In this document: in pieces, positions 1 to 10,171 of the stretch
Layout: every line of letters begins with the position of its first letter
Position numbering within the stretch: the stretch's first letter is position 1
From: Ignavibacteria bacterium RIFCSPLOWO2_12_FULL_56_21
GTDB taxonomy: Bacteria > Bacteroidota > Ignavibacteria > UBA10030
NCBI GenBank assembly: GCA_001802945.1
Contig: MHAK01000124.1
Span: 1 to 45,703, forward strand
DNA: 45,703 nt
Direction: 5' to 3'
Made by a program: the position numbers and the translations under genes
Notes under the pieces: model-generated
What the model saw: only the letters and a program-made list of their open reading frames with translations
Database searches by the model: none
What the model was told of the DNA's origin: nothing

Positions 1-1817
1 CGCTCCGCCACGGGCAGTCCGAGCCGCTTCTTGAAGAATTCCGTCGGCTCAAGCCGGTCGACCGATAACCGTCTCTCGAATGGACGCAACATCAGAAATA
101 CATCGAAGCCCGCCTCGTTGAGCGAAGAGAAAACGAGCTTCGAAGCATCTGTAGACAATGACAATTGGTAAACGCCGGAGATCGAGTTGGTGATCGGTAT
201 GTCCGCTCCGGACGACAGATCGCGGACATAAATATTATTGATGCCGTTTCGGTCGGAGACATACATCAGACGGGCACCGTCCGGTGATGGAATGGGCGAC
301 ATCTCATCGCTCAGCGCGTCGTTGGTCACACGGCGGATCGTCCGGGTCGCCACGTCCAGTTCATAGATATCCCGTTGACCCGTTCCAAAGAATGCCTTAC
401 GGCCGATCAACGCGGTCCGGTCCGCCCCAACCCGATCTTGCCGATCGGAGACGAAATAGATCTTCTTGCCGTCGTGCGAGAATACCGGGTCGAAGTCGGA
501 ATATATGTCGTCGGTAAGGTTTGTCAGTTGGCGGGACTCGAGATTGTACACATAAATATCCGACTGAGGCGCCTTGACGCCGGAAAAGACAATGTACGTT
601 CCGTCGTGCGACCAGTCGACGGAAAAGACTCCGTCAAGCGGCATGTCGATCTTTTCTCTGTCGCCGGATTCAATGTTCACTGTGATCACGGCATCGCGAG
701 CCCCGGCCTTCGTTGCAAGCGCGATCTTTTTCCCGTCCGGCGACCAGGTCAGACCCGGCGTCAGCAGGTGGAGCTCTTCGAATTCGCTTGTTCTCTGTCC
801 GTCCACAACTTTGTCGAGGATCTCTCCGTCGATCGCAGAAGCCAAAAAGACGTCGAGATAGTCATCCCTGTCGGACATGAATACGATTTTGTCCCCTTGA
901 GGCGAAATGGCGGGGCTTGTATTGTAGAAATTGCCGAGTTTTGTGTGGTCCGTGATCCGTTTGTGTGCAAAATCCTCCGGTTCTTCCCTTTTGGCAATAT
1001 CCGGCCAGTAGGTGACCTTCATTTCCTTTTCCCAGCGTTCTGAAAGTTCCTTGATCGTCAGTCCGATCGTCGCTTTGAAACCCTGGTCAATGCTCCGCGA
1101 TCCCTTGATGCGATTGAGGATCTCAGAGATCTTCTGTTCTCCGTACTTCATGGCGATGTAGTGCCATACCGCCTGTCCACCCCGATAGGCAAAATATCCT
1201 CCGAGATAATCGATCGGCGGAAGATACCCGTGGATCGTAGCGTCCCGGAGGAACATGTCGGAATTCGTATCCCATTTCAGCGCCGCATACTCGGCCAGTC
1301 CTTCGTTCATCCACAGCGGCAGGGCTACGGGTGCGCGACTCGACAAAAGAGCCTGAATACTGCCGCCGTAGAACATGTCATTGATCACGGCATGCACCAA
1401 TTCGTGATGCAGTACGTGACGGAACATGTGGTAGTTGCCTTCGAACGGCACCACCACGCGGTTCTTGAACAATTCCGTAACGCCGCCGATGCCTTCTTCG
1501 AGATACTCATCGATGACGTTCGTCTGTTGGAACTCATTGTGAGAATTGTAGACAACCACTGCGATGCGGTCCTTGATCTCATACCGCATCAATTTTGCGA
1601 TTGACGTGTAGGAATCTTCGAGGGATTCCGCCGCGTATTCGGCCAGTTCATATCCGTCCTGCGCGAAATAGACGTCAAAGTGGTCGGACTGGACGAACTC
1701 CCACTCGAAGGACTTGTACTGGACCTTATTCTTTCCAAACGACAGATTGCCGTTCTGCGCGGACCCTACCGCAAGCGGAAGAGCAAGAAGAATGAGAAGC
1801 GGGGCAATGCGTTTCAT
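1..1817 (-). CDS. Secreted HExxH metallopeptidase with TolB/WD40-like beta-propeller (partial, C-terminus off the window)
   Basis: The gene reads leftward from an ATG at 1817 and is still open at base 1, so the C-terminus is missing. A signal peptide (about residues 1-20, ending in GSAQ) is followed by a gluzincin-like peptidase domain. The zinc motif HELVH is at residues 138-142, and the NEGLAEY motif about 30 residues later supplies the likely third ligand, E172. From about residue 270 onward there are repeated blades of the type SPxGxKIxFxSDRDG..DIY, typical of PD40/WD40-like propellers. This architecture (peptidase MA-like plus TolB-like propeller) is common in FCB bacteria, where the protein is exported; the substrate is unknown. 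It follows rnr after a 55-bp gap and is probably the last gene of the rfaE1-rfaE2-tamB-rnr cluster. The start is chosen because it gives a complete signal peptide. Confidence 0.85.
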   Translation of the reverse strand, partial: MKRIAPLLILLALPLAVGSAQNGNLSFGKNKVQYKSFEWEFVQSDHFDVYFAQDGYELAEYAAESLEDSYTSIAKLMRYEIKDRIAVVVYNSHNEFQQTNVIDEYLEEGIGGVTELFKNRVVVPFEGNYHMFRHVLHHELVHAVINDMFYGGSIQALLSSRAPVALPLWMNEGLAEYAALKWDTNSDMFLRDATIHGYLPPIDYLGGYFAYRGGQAVWHYIAMKYGEQKISEILNRIKGSRSIDQGFKATIGLTIKELSERWEKEMKVTYWPDIAKREEPEDFAHKRITDHTKLGNFYNTSPAISPQGDKIVFMSDRDDYLDVFLASAIDGEILDKVVDGQRTSEFEELHLLTPGLTWSPDGKKIALATKAGARDAVITVNIESGDREKIDMPLDGVFSVDWSHDGTYIVFSGVKAPQSDIYVYNLESRQLTNLTDDIYSDFDPVFSHDGKKIYFVSDRQDRVGADRTALIGRKAFFGTGQRDIYELDVATRTIRRVTNDALSDEMSPIPSPDGARLMYVSDRNGINNIYVRDLSSGADIPITNSISGVYQLSLSTDASKLVFSSLNEAGFDVFLMLRPFERRLSVDRLEPTEFFKKRLGLPVAE

Positions 1818-1872
1818 GAATGTTCCATGTTCAATAAGTGTAAATATTTCCGGGCGGAAACGCAATCGGACG

Positions 1873-4080
1873 TCACCGTTTGCGCTTCTTTGATCCTCGC
1901 TGTTCATCTCGTCGCTTGATGACGTCGTCATGCACGATTCGGAAATCGATCCGTCGCTCTTCCGGATCGACGCCTGTCACCTGTACTGCCAGCGTATCAC
2001 CGAGCCTGTATTGATGACCCGTTCGCCTTCCGATCAGCGCGAACTTCTTCTCGTCATAGACATAGAAATCATCTTCCATATCGCGGACGTGCACCATCCC
2101 TTCGACAAGCAGGTCGTCGATCTCGACAAAAAGTCCAAAGTGCGTTACGCCCGAGATCAGCGCCGTGAACTCGTCGCCCAGATGGCGTTTCATGTATTCG
2201 ACCTGCATCACTTTGATCCCCGCCCGCTCGGCCTCCATTGCATTCCGTTCCATATCGGACGACTGTTTTGCGATGTAAGGCAAACGCCGGCGGATTTCCT
2301 CGCGTCGGCCCTGCGATACTCCCTTCGCATATTCTTTCAGGAGCCGGTGAACAACCAGGTCGGGATACCGGCGTATGGGCGACGTAAAATGGGCATAAAA
2401 GTCGAACGCCAGACCGTAATGTCCGATGTTGCGGTCAGAGTACACCGCTTTTGCCATGCTTCGCAATGCGACCTCGTTGATAAGATTCTCTACTTCAGAA
2501 CCGCGCACCTGCTCAAGGAGTCGCTGAAGGTCGCTGGAGCGGACGTTTCCGTCGACATGGAGCTTGAACCCGAACTGCTGCACAAAGGAAGCAAGTTCCT
2601 TCACCTTCGCCGGATCGGGAACGTCATGGACCCTGTAGACGAACGGTTTTGGATGGTCCTCCGAGCGGGCCAGACCGATATGCCGCGCAACTGTCTGGTT
2701 CGCGAGGAGCATGAACTCTTCAACGAGCCTGTGGCTTGCCAGACGCTCTTTCTTCGTGATCGCCGTCGGACGACCTTCGGCATCATACGTGAACTTCGCT
2801 TCAGCCGAATCGAAATCGATGCCCCCCTCTTTCATGCGTTTTGCCGTCAACACGGCACTGAGCTTTGACATCCGGTCCACGGCCGTCACAACCTCCGGAG
2901 ATTCTGCAGCACGCGCCCCTGCATCGTTATCCAGGATCAGCTGAACTTCTTCGTAGGTGAAACGGCGCTTGCTGTGGATGATCGATTCTACGATCTCATA
3001 CGATTTCACCAGTCCTCGCGCTGTAACCTCCATGAATACGCTGAATGCGAGCCGGTCTTCGCGGGGACGCAAACTGCAGAGATCACCCGACAATCGATCA
3101 GGGAGCATCGGGATGACTCCTGTGGGGAAATAAACGCTCGTCCCACGCTTCAACGCCTCCCGGTCAAGCAGTGTGCCCTCCCGTACATAGAATGAAACGT
3201 CCGCAATATGGACGCCAAGGCGATGATTCCCGTTCCCCAGCGGTTCGAGCGATACGGCGTCGTCGAAATCCCTCGCATCGACGGGGTCGATCGTTACACA
3301 GAGATCGCCGCGAAGATCTCGCCTCCGGACGACTTCGTCGTCCGGGATGGGGGCGGAGAATCCATCCGCTTCCATTGTGACGTCCGGCGGAAACGAAGTC
3401 GGCAGGCTGAATTCGCGGGCAACCGAAAGCACTTCCGCCCTCATTTCTCCCGATTGACCCAAGATTTCCAAAATGCGGCCTTCCGGATGGAAGTGTCCCT
3501 CACCCCACGATTCAACGTGGACGACAACCTTCTGTCCCTCCCGCGCTCCGTTCAGGTCCTCTCTGGACACGGCAATTGCCTGGGCTATGCGGGAGTCGTC
3601 CGGAACGACGAAATACGATTTCCGTTCGTGTTCCAGCGTTCCCACGATGTCTTCCCTGCCGCGTTCAATGACCCGGACCACTTCCCCCTCAATGCGTTCC
3701 CCAATCTCTTTTTTCTTTGCGTTTTGGACAAACAATGCGACCTCCACACGGTCGCCGTGAGTGGCCGTCCCCTTGTCCCGCGCAGCGACGAAGACCTCTT
3801 CATCAGCGTCTTCAATTGCGACAAACCCAAATCCCTGACGGGTCAACCGGAGAACTCCTGTGACACTCCGCGACACGTGGAGATGCTGGTATTCCTTCCC
3901 CTTCAGGCGTTGTATCCGCCGTTCGTCCTGGAGCTTCCGCAGTGCATCCAGGAAGGCTCTATATTCAACGTCGGACCGAAATCCAAGTCTCCGCGCCATT
4001 TCCTTGGCGCCGAAACGTTCATGCGGATACCGTTCGAGAAAATGCAGGATGCGTTGTTCTATGTCCGATGTGTCTGTCAT
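1873..4080 (-). CDS. rnr: Ribonuclease R (RNase II/RNB family 3'-5' exoribonuclease)
   Basis: About 735 residues. RNase R degrades structured RNA in the 3'-5' direction in the cytoplasm. Domains in order: an N-terminal winged-helix region (about residues 5-65), cold-shock/OB regions, the RNB catalytic domain with the DPVDARDFDDA motif around residues 265-275 (metal-binding aspartates), the IADVSFYV and SPIRRYPDLVVHR motifs, a C-terminal S1 domain, and a basic KKRKR tail. The frame stays open upstream to 4164, inside tamB, but the extra residues do not resemble the family. The ATG at 4080 (MTDTSD) starts just before the winged helix and lies 4 bp after the tamB stop, so it is preferred. The gene is probably co-transcribed with tamB. 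Length and motifs are normal for the family. Confidence 0.95.
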   Translation of the reverse strand: MTDTSDIEQRILHFLERYPHERFGAKEMARRLGFRSDVEYRAFLDALRKLQDERRIQRLKGKEYQHLHVSRSVTGVLRLTRQGFGFVAIEDADEEVFVAARDKGTATHGDRVEVALFVQNAKKKEIGERIEGEVVRVIERGREDIVGTLEHERKSYFVVPDDSRIAQAIAVSREDLNGAREGQKVVVHVESWGEGHFHPEGRILEILGQSGEMRAEVLSVAREFSLPTSFPPDVTMEADGFSAPIPDDEVVRRRDLRGDLCVTIDPVDARDFDDAVSLEPLGNGNHRLGVHIADVSFYVREGTLLDREALKRGTSVYFPTGVIPMLPDRLSGDLCSLRPREDRLAFSVFMEVTARGLVKSYEIVESIIHSKRRFTYEEVQLILDNDAGARAAESPEVVTAVDRMSKLSAVLTAKRMKEGGIDFDSAEAKFTYDAEGRPTAITKKERLASHRLVEEFMLLANQTVARHIGLARSEDHPKPFVYRVHDVPDPAKVKELASFVQQFGFKLHVDGNVRSSDLQRLLEQVRGSEVENLINEVALRSMAKAVYSDRNIGHYGLAFDFYAHFTSPIRRYPDLVVHRLLKEYAKGVSQGRREEIRRRLPYIAKQSSDMERNAMEAERAGIKVMQVEYMKRHLGDEFTALISGVTHFGLFVEIDDLLVEGMVHVRDMEDDFYVYDEKKFALIGRRTGHQYRLGDTLAVQVTGVDPEERRIDFRIVHDDVIKRRDEQRGSKKRKR

Positions 4081-4084
4081 GTGC

Positions 4085-7000
4085 TCAGAAGGTGAATCGA
4101 TACAGCAAGCGCGCCCCGTTGGACGCCTTCCGTTGATCCTCAGCGCTTTCCACGTTGCTCGCACGTCGCTCCAAAGTCAAGTACAGATTCTGCAGCCGAT
4201 CGGATTCCAAAATCCGTGACAGCGGCAATTCCACGATCAAATTGGAATTCAGCGGATCGTTGAAGATCCTTCCTCCGATCCGAATGATCGCACCCCGGTA
4301 TTCACCCGTGAGGCGTATGTCGGTACCGGACTGGCTCCCGCCGTAGTAGTTGACATCGAACGACTGGATCGTCCCCTGCGAATAACGCCGGAGCATTTCG
4401 CTGATTGGCCCGGTGAGCATTCCCGAGGCAAGCCCGTACCCGAGGTTCTCCCCGATAAGGCTTGTCCGTTGCTGCTCCGTCAATTCATCCCGAAATTGGT
4501 TGGTCATGATGAAGGCGATCGCATCGGCCTCCACATCTCCAGTGCGCTTTTCAATGCCGGATGCGGTCTCCACCTCTACATCAAACTTGGTCTCGAGCTT
4601 GCTGCGGGGCCCGCGAAGGTACAGGATGACCGTGACGTCTTCGCTTTTTTCGATCGGCGTCGGCGACGCGGGATTCTCGATTGTACGGTGGACCCCTTCG
4701 TATTTTGCGATGATGTCCAACTCGGGATTGAGGGGATCTCCGGTGAAATAGATCCTTCCAGTCGCGCTGAATCGTTTCAAAAAGTTATAGTACGACCGGT
4801 CCGTAACCTCGACCTCTCCGGTCAGGCGGGTGTCGGCAGGTGTTTTCTGAAACGACATTCGTCCGCGCAGGTCCGCGAAAAGCACGTCATTCGTCTGGCG
4901 GTTAAAAATGAACTTCACCTGTGTCGGTCCCACAGTCTCAATGGCAAGATCGTAATCGATCCCGTCAAGGAAAGACCTCGGCGTTTCCTCGGTCACTGCC
5001 GCGACTGGTTCGGCGGATGTGCCGTTCCCGGGCTCCAACGCAAATCGTGCGCGAGGATTCGTCGAATCTTTGTCATACAGAATGTCGATCAAGCGCACGC
5101 TATAATGGGGCGTTTCCCGCTCCGGGTGCAGCGTGATCTGGCCGTTGCGGATCTGCATCGAACCGAAAAGGAATGACTGTTGCAGATTTCCCTGCCATCG
5201 AAGGCCGTTGAATCCCGTCGCAGCAGTCAGATTGCCGAAGACTTTGCCTCCCTGCAATCGTGAACTGTCCTCTTTCATGGCCAGAAGCTGACCGTTGAAT
5301 CCCAAGTCGAATCGCTTCAGTGAAATTCCCGACAACGTCAGGGATCCGCTGACGTTCATTCTACCGTCCCTGTTGTCTTCTTCCGTATTCCTTAGCACGA
5401 AATTCCGGAGTTCGATCTTCTCGCCGGCAGGCAGGAGGTCTCCGTCCAGAAGATACTCGATGCGTGTCGGCATGAACAAGAACCGGGCATTCCGGATCGT
5501 TGCAGATCCTTCATACACTGGGTCACGGACGTTTCCTCGCATCTTTACGTTGCACGTCAGCGTTCCACGCAAAGCACGGGCAACATTCATCATATACGGC
5601 TCGAGAAACCTCAGATCCAAGCCCTGCGATACCATCTCCAGGTCGATGTCCCCTTCGGGCGGCTCCGTGGGAACCGGACCTTTGAGTGCAAGAATATAGG
5701 GGACCGTCCCCGTCAGCAACAAGTCGGGTCCGGCACGAACTTCATCACGCGAACTCTGAAGTCGAACGAAGAGCTTGAGAGACTCCTCGAAGTACGACGT
5801 ACGAACGTCCACCCTTCCGTAGACGGTTTCCTGGATGCGGACGCCGTCAGCCGTCAGGTCTAAAGATATGTTGGGGTGGTCCAGCGTACCGCGAAAGATC
5901 AGTGACGCGTTGGCGATTCCACCGACGTCCCTGACAAAATCAGCATAGGCGGTTCTCCGAAGCAGGAAGCGCAGGTTGTTCGCAAGAAAATCCCGAATGT
6001 TCACGTTCAGGTCAGAGACACCGCCGGGGCTGAAATATCCCGCAACTCTGATCTCTTCGGCCTCGGAGGTGAAAAGTGCATTCTTAAAGAGGAAGCCGTC
6101 GCTTCCGATCACTACCGACAACGTCTCGGGCGAACTGAGAACGTAGGAATTGACGTCCAACCGGAGCTCGTCGAATGAAAGGTCGATCAGCCGGTCGCGC
6201 AATTCCGCCTGCCCGTACCCGTTGAATCGAACGGAGGAGTCCATTTCCGCGGACACTTCGAACGTGCCGCTGGACCCACGTGTTTCCGCCCGCGCATGCG
6301 GCTCCGTGAACGACCGGCCGTTGACAAAGAGGGTTGCAGCATCGACGGTCACAGAACCGGCAAACGACTGCAGCACCGTGGAGTCAACGAGTCCATCCGC
6401 ATAGAAGTCGAGCGCCAAGCCGGCCGCGAGAATATGCGCGGATGTATCACGAAGCTGCAGCGACGAACTCTTCGCGGATCCGCTGAGTTGAAAATCTTCC
6501 GGCGTGCCCACGATATCCCACGTGCCGGAAAAATCGCCCGTGAGATCAGTTCTCAGGAGCACGCCCAGAGCGCTCGCATCGCGGAATGCGAACATCACGC
6601 GGGCATCGATCGGGGCAAACCGTACATCTTCCGGCACGTGCCTCGCTGTCCACATTCTTCGCTTTCCGCCAAAGCCGCGGAGCGAGTCCAATGAGCCAAA
6701 ATAGGCCGACACATATTCGCCGATGATGCCCACTCCGTGCGATACCGAAGCGGCAAGCGATGCGGGAGAGAATGTGCCGTCCACTGAAAGATCGACGGCG
6801 GGCGACTGAAGGGAGAAGTGCCGACGCACACTGTCCAACCCGGCATATGCGGCGGTTACTTGCGCTTCTTGCATATCTTTGCCCGCAATCGAGGATCGTT
6901 CAAACCCGACGGCAATGGAATCTGTCCGTCGGCCTCCCGGATCGGCAAACCCGCCCGCCGCGAGTTCGCAATTGATGTCGCTGTCGTAGGCACGCAGTCC

Positions 7001-8584
7001 CGGAATCCGGGCAAGATTCACTCCGCGAAGTTCACCCCGAACCCCATAGGTAATGGATCTGCGTGGACCGATGCGGAGCCGTCCGGTCACGTTTGCGTTG
7101 CCGGCGCCCGTCACCGTTGAAATGTGGGCGGTGATATCCCCTTCTGCGGCGTCGATGACAACGACGGTTTTCCTGAGGGATATTCCGTACACCTGGGAAG
7201 AATCGACCTCTGCCCTTGCAACGGCGATCATCGATCCAGGCGAGGTTCCGGAACCGTTGATGGAGACTTTTCCAGTCAGGCGCGAGATCTCCGTCCCGTC
7301 GCCGAGCAGTCCGCCCAGATCGAATTCGTTCGCATTGAGCGTGATGTTGTACGACAACATTCTGTCGGTCTTTATCGATCCGACCGCTTCGATACTTCCC
7401 CGTTCAGACCCTGCCGTGATGCGTGCGTCGAACTCGCGAGGCGTTCCCTTGAATGCACTCGTGAAACGCACTTCGCCAAACCGGGTCCATTCGGGAATTT
7501 CCAGGCCTGGAAGATGGGCATTGATATCCAGAGAGTTGGCAACGCTTTCGCCCGCTTCAAGGTCGAGAGAAAGTCGCGATGTCTGATGAAGATTGGAAAC
7601 GGTTCCGCTGAGGTCGACGAAGGATTGCGCTGTCCTCACAGACGCATGCTCGACTTTTAGCTGCCCAAAAGGGCCGTGGGCCTGGACAAAAGCCGATATT
7701 TCTCCGTCGAGGAATTCGACGTGCGGATAGAGATATTGGCGCAATTCACGGAAGTCCAACCGTTCAAGCCTGAGGTCAAGACGGACCGGAACCCGTTCGA
7801 GCTGAGCAAGCCGACCAACGTCCCGAATATCGGTTTGGATCGAAGCGTCCGCGAGAATCTGGCTTCTTCCGGTCTCAATGCGCAATCCCTCGATGGAAGC
7901 GACGGATGGAGTCATGCGGAAGGATGCAGCGAGATTGTCGACCCTTAGAAAGGGCTGCTGGAGCGTCCACGAGGCTTCTTCGACTTTGGCGGACACTTCC
8001 ACCGGAGAGATCTCCACCGAAGCGGTCACGTTCAGCGGGGCAAATATGAGGTTTGCATAATTGACCGCAGAATCCGGGAGCGATTGATGTTCAACTTCCG
8101 AAAGAGCGACAGAATCGAGAACGCGAATCTTCGCATTCTCCAGTCGAATCCGCTTGATGTCAATCGTCCAGGTTGACCGAGAAGTGTCCTCATCGTCGGC
8201 ACGGAACAGTCGGTTGACGTTCCAGCTTTTATCAACCGAACGCCACATGAACAGCTCTGGATGAAGGACAGTGACTCGGCTAAGCGGAATGCGTTGGAGC
8301 GGAACTCCCAAAGGATCATACGAGGCGTCTATGCGGTCGGCACTGAAGAGCGTTACTTCCCGCTCTTGCACCCGCACGTCGAAAAATTGCATGCCAGTAA
8401 TGAGGTTACCCTCGAGTCTACCGATGGTCAATCGACCGGTGAGCGCAGAATCCGCTGCGGCCAGAATGCGCGACAGAAGATACGACTTGAAGGCGCGCGT
8501 CTGCGTAAAGCCGGCGAGTGCGACGACCACGAACACCAGAATGGTGCCGGCATAATAGACAGTGCGGATGACTTTTCTGACCAC
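4085..8584 (-). CDS. tamB: TamB-family translocation/assembly protein (DUF490 C-terminal domain)
   Basis: 1499 residues. One N-terminal membrane anchor (about residues 8-26) is followed by a very long, beta-rich repetitive region of the AsmA/TamB type and a C-terminal DUF490/TamB domain over roughly the last 400 residues, ending in an aromatic residue (YRFTF) like an outer-membrane-associated protein. TamB proteins span the periplasm from the inner membrane and work with TamA/BamA-type barrels in outer-membrane protein assembly or phospholipid transport. No TamA is seen in the window. The gene lies 24 bp after rfaE2 and 4 bp before rnr, so it sits in an envelope-biogenesis operon. The size is within the range of the family in FCB bacteria. 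The partner and cargo are not visible here. Confidence 0.9.
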   Translation of the reverse strand: MVRKVIRTVYYAGTILVFVVVALAGFTQTRAFKSYLLSRILAAADSALTGRLTIGRLEGNLITGMQFFDVRVQEREVTLFSADRIDASYDPLGVPLQRIPLSRVTVLHPELFMWRSVDKSWNVNRLFRADDEDTSRSTWTIDIKRIRLENAKIRVLDSVALSEVEHQSLPDSAVNYANLIFAPLNVTASVEISPVEVSAKVEEASWTLQQPFLRVDNLAASFRMTPSVASIEGLRIETGRSQILADASIQTDIRDVGRLAQLERVPVRLDLRLERLDFRELRQYLYPHVEFLDGEISAFVQAHGPFGQLKVEHASVRTAQSFVDLSGTVSNLHQTSRLSLDLEAGESVANSLDINAHLPGLEIPEWTRFGEVRFTSAFKGTPREFDARITAGSERGSIEAVGSIKTDRMLSYNITLNANEFDLGGLLGDGTEISRLTGKVSINGSGTSPGSMIAVARAEVDSSQVYGISLRKTVVVIDAAEGDITAHISTVTGAGNANVTGRLRIGPRRSITYGVRGELRGVNLARIPGLRAYDSDINCELAAGGFADPGGRRTDSIAVGFERSSIAGKDMQEAQVTAAYAGLDSVRRHFSLQSPAVDLSVDGTFSPASLAASVSHGVGIIGEYVSAYFGSLDSLRGFGGKRRMWTARHVPEDVRFAPIDARVMFAFRDASALGVLLRTDLTGDFSGTWDIVGTPEDFQLSGSAKSSSLQLRDTSAHILAAGLALDFYADGLVDSTVLQSFAGSVTVDAATLFVNGRSFTEPHARAETRGSSGTFEVSAEMDSSVRFNGYGQAELRDRLIDLSFDELRLDVNSYVLSSPETLSVVIGSDGFLFKNALFTSEAEEIRVAGYFSPGGVSDLNVNIRDFLANNLRFLLRRTAYADFVRDVGGIANASLIFRGTLDHPNISLDLTADGVRIQETVYGRVDVRTSYFEESLKLFVRLQSSRDEVRAGPDLLLTGTVPYILALKGPVPTEPPEGDIDLEMVSQGLDLRFLEPYMMNVARALRGTLTCNVKMRGNVRDPVYEGSATIRNARFLFMPTRIEYLLDGDLLPAGEKIELRNFVLRNTEEDNRDGRMNVSGSLTLSGISLKRFDLGFNGQLLAMKEDSSRLQGGKVFGNLTAATGFNGLRWQGNLQQSFLFGSMQIRNGQITLHPERETPHYSVRLIDILYDKDSTNPRARFALEPGNGTSAEPVAAVTEETPRSFLDGIDYDLAIETVGPTQVKFIFNRQTNDVLFADLRGRMSFQKTPADTRLTGEVEVTDRSYYNFLKRFSATGRIYFTGDPLNPELDIIAKYEGVHRTIENPASPTPIEKSEDVTVILYLRGPRSKLETKFDVEVETASGIEKRTGDVEADAIAFIMTNQFRDELTEQQRTSLIGENLGYGLASGMLTGPISEMLRRYSQGTIQSFDVNYYGGSQSGTDIRLTGEYRGAIIRIGGRIFNDPLNSNLIVELPLSRILESDRLQNLYLTLERRASNVESAEDQRKASNGARLLYRFTF

Positions 8585-8608
8585 GTCGCGGTTCCCCGTG
8601 CGGGGACG

Positions 8609-9097
8609 TCAGGAGGCGGAACGACCCGCAAGACTGCGGATGCGTTCGATGATGGATGTCGTAGAGCGGTTGGAGACGAAGTCGACGGTCCGGACATTGC
8701 CGCCATTCTGTTCGACCACGTCTTTCCCCACCACCTTATCGAGTGACCAATCGGACCCTTTGACCAAAACGTCGGGAACGACGGCCTGAATGAGTTCCAA
8801 CGGAGTATCCTCGGAGAATACAGTGACAAAATCGACTGCGCCAAGCGCAGCAACAACCGCTGCACGATCATCCTGGGAAACGATCGGACGACCCGGACCT
8901 TTCAGCCGCCGGACCGAATCATCGGAATTGACACCGACAACGAGTACATCCCCCAGAGCCTTGGACTGAGCGAGATAATCGATATGGCCCCGGTGAAGTA
9001 TATCAAAACAACCGTTCGTGAACACTACTCGCTTTCGGTCTGCCTTGAGGCGACCCCGGGTCTGGACAAGCTGTTCCCGTGTGACGACGATTCCCAT
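8609..9097 (-). CDS. rfaE2: D-glycero-beta-D-manno-heptose 1-phosphate adenylyltransferase
   Basis: 162 residues, the stand-alone cytidylyltransferase-like half of HldE (RfaE domain II, also called HldC). It transfers AMP from ATP to heptose-1-phosphate to make ADP-heptose for the LPS inner core. The nucleotidyltransferase signature NGCFDILHRGHIDYL (containing HxGH) is at about residues 29-43, and the C-terminal RSTTSIIERI region is typical. It starts 2 bp after rfaE1. In Escherichia coli the two activities are fused in one protein; here they are split into two adjacent genes, as in many other phyla. Confidence 0.95.
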   Translation of the reverse strand: MGIVVTREQLVQTRGRLKADRKRVVFTNGCFDILHRGHIDYLAQSKALGDVLVVGVNSDDSVRRLKGPGRPIVSQDDRAAVVAALGAVDFVTVFSEDTPLELIQAVVPDVLVKGSDWSLDKVVGKDVVEQNGGNVRTVDFVSNRSTTSIIERIRSLAGRSAS

Positions 9098-9099
9098 GG

Positions 9100-10107
9100 T
9101 CAGCCTTCGCCTCGTCCGTCGGTCTGCTCGGCGGTCGTGAAAAGTTCGGATTTGTCGACCGGAACAATGCCAACTTCACCGCATACAATCCCCCCGGCAA
9201 TATTTGCGAGCGCGGCTGCCTCCTTGACGGTAGCTCCGGCGGCAAGAGCGACGGTCAGTGTGGACACCACGGTGTCTCCTGCACCCGATACGTCGGCCAC
9301 ATGTCTGGCATGTGTCGCCACTCGACTCACTTCGCCGGAATGCTCGAACAATGCCATGCCTTGCTCACCCATGGTCAGGAGCACGTTGTCCGCCTTGAGC
9401 CTTTCCAAGAGAATTTGTCCTGCCTTCTCGACCTGTGCAGGATCCGTAAGTCGGAAGCCAAGCGCCTCTTCGGTCTCCTTGCGGTTTGGCTTGAAGACCG
9501 TCACTCCAGCATATGCGAAGAAGTTGTTCGATTTTGGGTCAACGGTTATGATCTTCTTCCTCTTGCGGGCAAGCCGGATGGCGTTGTCCACAAGCGGTCC
9601 GGTCAATACACCCTTGTTGTAGTCTTCGAGAATAATTCCGTCCAGACGGTCAAGTTCTTTCGAAAGGAATTCGAGTAATCTTCTCTGCACGTCGTCGTCG
9701 ATATCGCGCTTGACTTCTTCGTCGATCCGCACGACATGCTGATGATGCGCAATTACACGTGTCTTGATCGTCGTCGGTCGAGTGGTATCGGTCAACACAC
9801 CGTCTGTAGGGAACTTGAGCTGCTCCATCGTCTTGCGGAGCAGAGTCCCTCCGGCGTCTGAGCCCACGACGCCGATAAGAATCGGTGTTCCGCCGAGAGC
9901 GGCAATGTTGTTCGCGACATTTGCCGCGCCGCCAAGCCTGGAGGATGTTTCATCCACTTCGACGATGGGGACGGGTGCTTCCGGGGAGATTCGGGTCACC
10001 GTTCCCCAATAGTAGCGGTCAAGCATCAAGTCGCCTATGACGGCAATGCGCTTTCCGTCAAACGCCTTAAACAAGGCCTTGAGCCTAGAAGAGTCAAAGC
10101 TTACCAA
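9100..10107 (-). CDS. rfaE1: D-glycero-beta-D-manno-heptose-7-phosphate kinase
   Basis: 335 residues, PfkB/ribokinase-fold kinase (RfaE domain I, HldA-like) that phosphorylates heptose-7-phosphate at C1 in ADP-heptose synthesis. Visible features are the N-terminal IAVIGDLMLDRYYWG motif, the GGAANVANNIAALG substrate-binding motif, NRKE, and the C-terminal VSGAGDT motif with the catalytic aspartate. The likely start is a TTG at 10107: an AAAGG Shine-Dalgarno sequence lies 7 bases upstream, and a promoter-like pair of boxes lies a little further up. It is the first gene of the minus-strand cluster rfaE1-rfaE2-tamB-rnr-peptidase. Confidence 0.94.
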   Translation of the reverse strand: MVSFDSSRLKALFKAFDGKRIAVIGDLMLDRYYWGTVTRISPEAPVPIVEVDETSSRLGGAANVANNIAALGGTPILIGVVGSDAGGTLLRKTMEQLKFPTDGVLTDTTRPTTIKTRVIAHHQHVVRIDEEVKRDIDDDVQRRLLEFLSKELDRLDGIILEDYNKGVLTGPLVDNAIRLARKRKKIITVDPKSNNFFAYAGVTVFKPNRKETEEALGFRLTDPAQVEKAGQILLERLKADNVLLTMGEQGMALFEHSGEVSRVATHARHVADVSGAGDTVVSTLTVALAAGATVKEAAALANIAGGIVCGEVGIVPVDKSELFTTAEQTDGRGEG

Positions 10108-10142
10108 TATCGTGCCTTTGAGAAAGTCCGCAAATTCTTCAA

Positions 10143-10171
10143 AATATAGGGATAAATGAAGGGAGGAGCAA
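10143..10171 (-). promoter_or_regulatory. Candidate sigma70-type promoter for the rfaE1 operon
   Basis: On the minus strand there is a TTGCTC -35 box (10166-10171), a 17-bp spacer and a TATATT -10 box (10143-10148). Transcription would begin near 10136 and leave a leader of about 30 bases before the TTG start of rfaE1. The -10 box is close to consensus and the -35 keeps TTG. It is inferred from sequence only; FCB promoters often differ from the E. coli consensus. Confidence 0.5.

Noticed and set aside
3208-4095. 295-codon plus-strand frame opposite rnr
   Set aside because: It is the antisense shadow of a well-supported RNase R gene with intact motifs.
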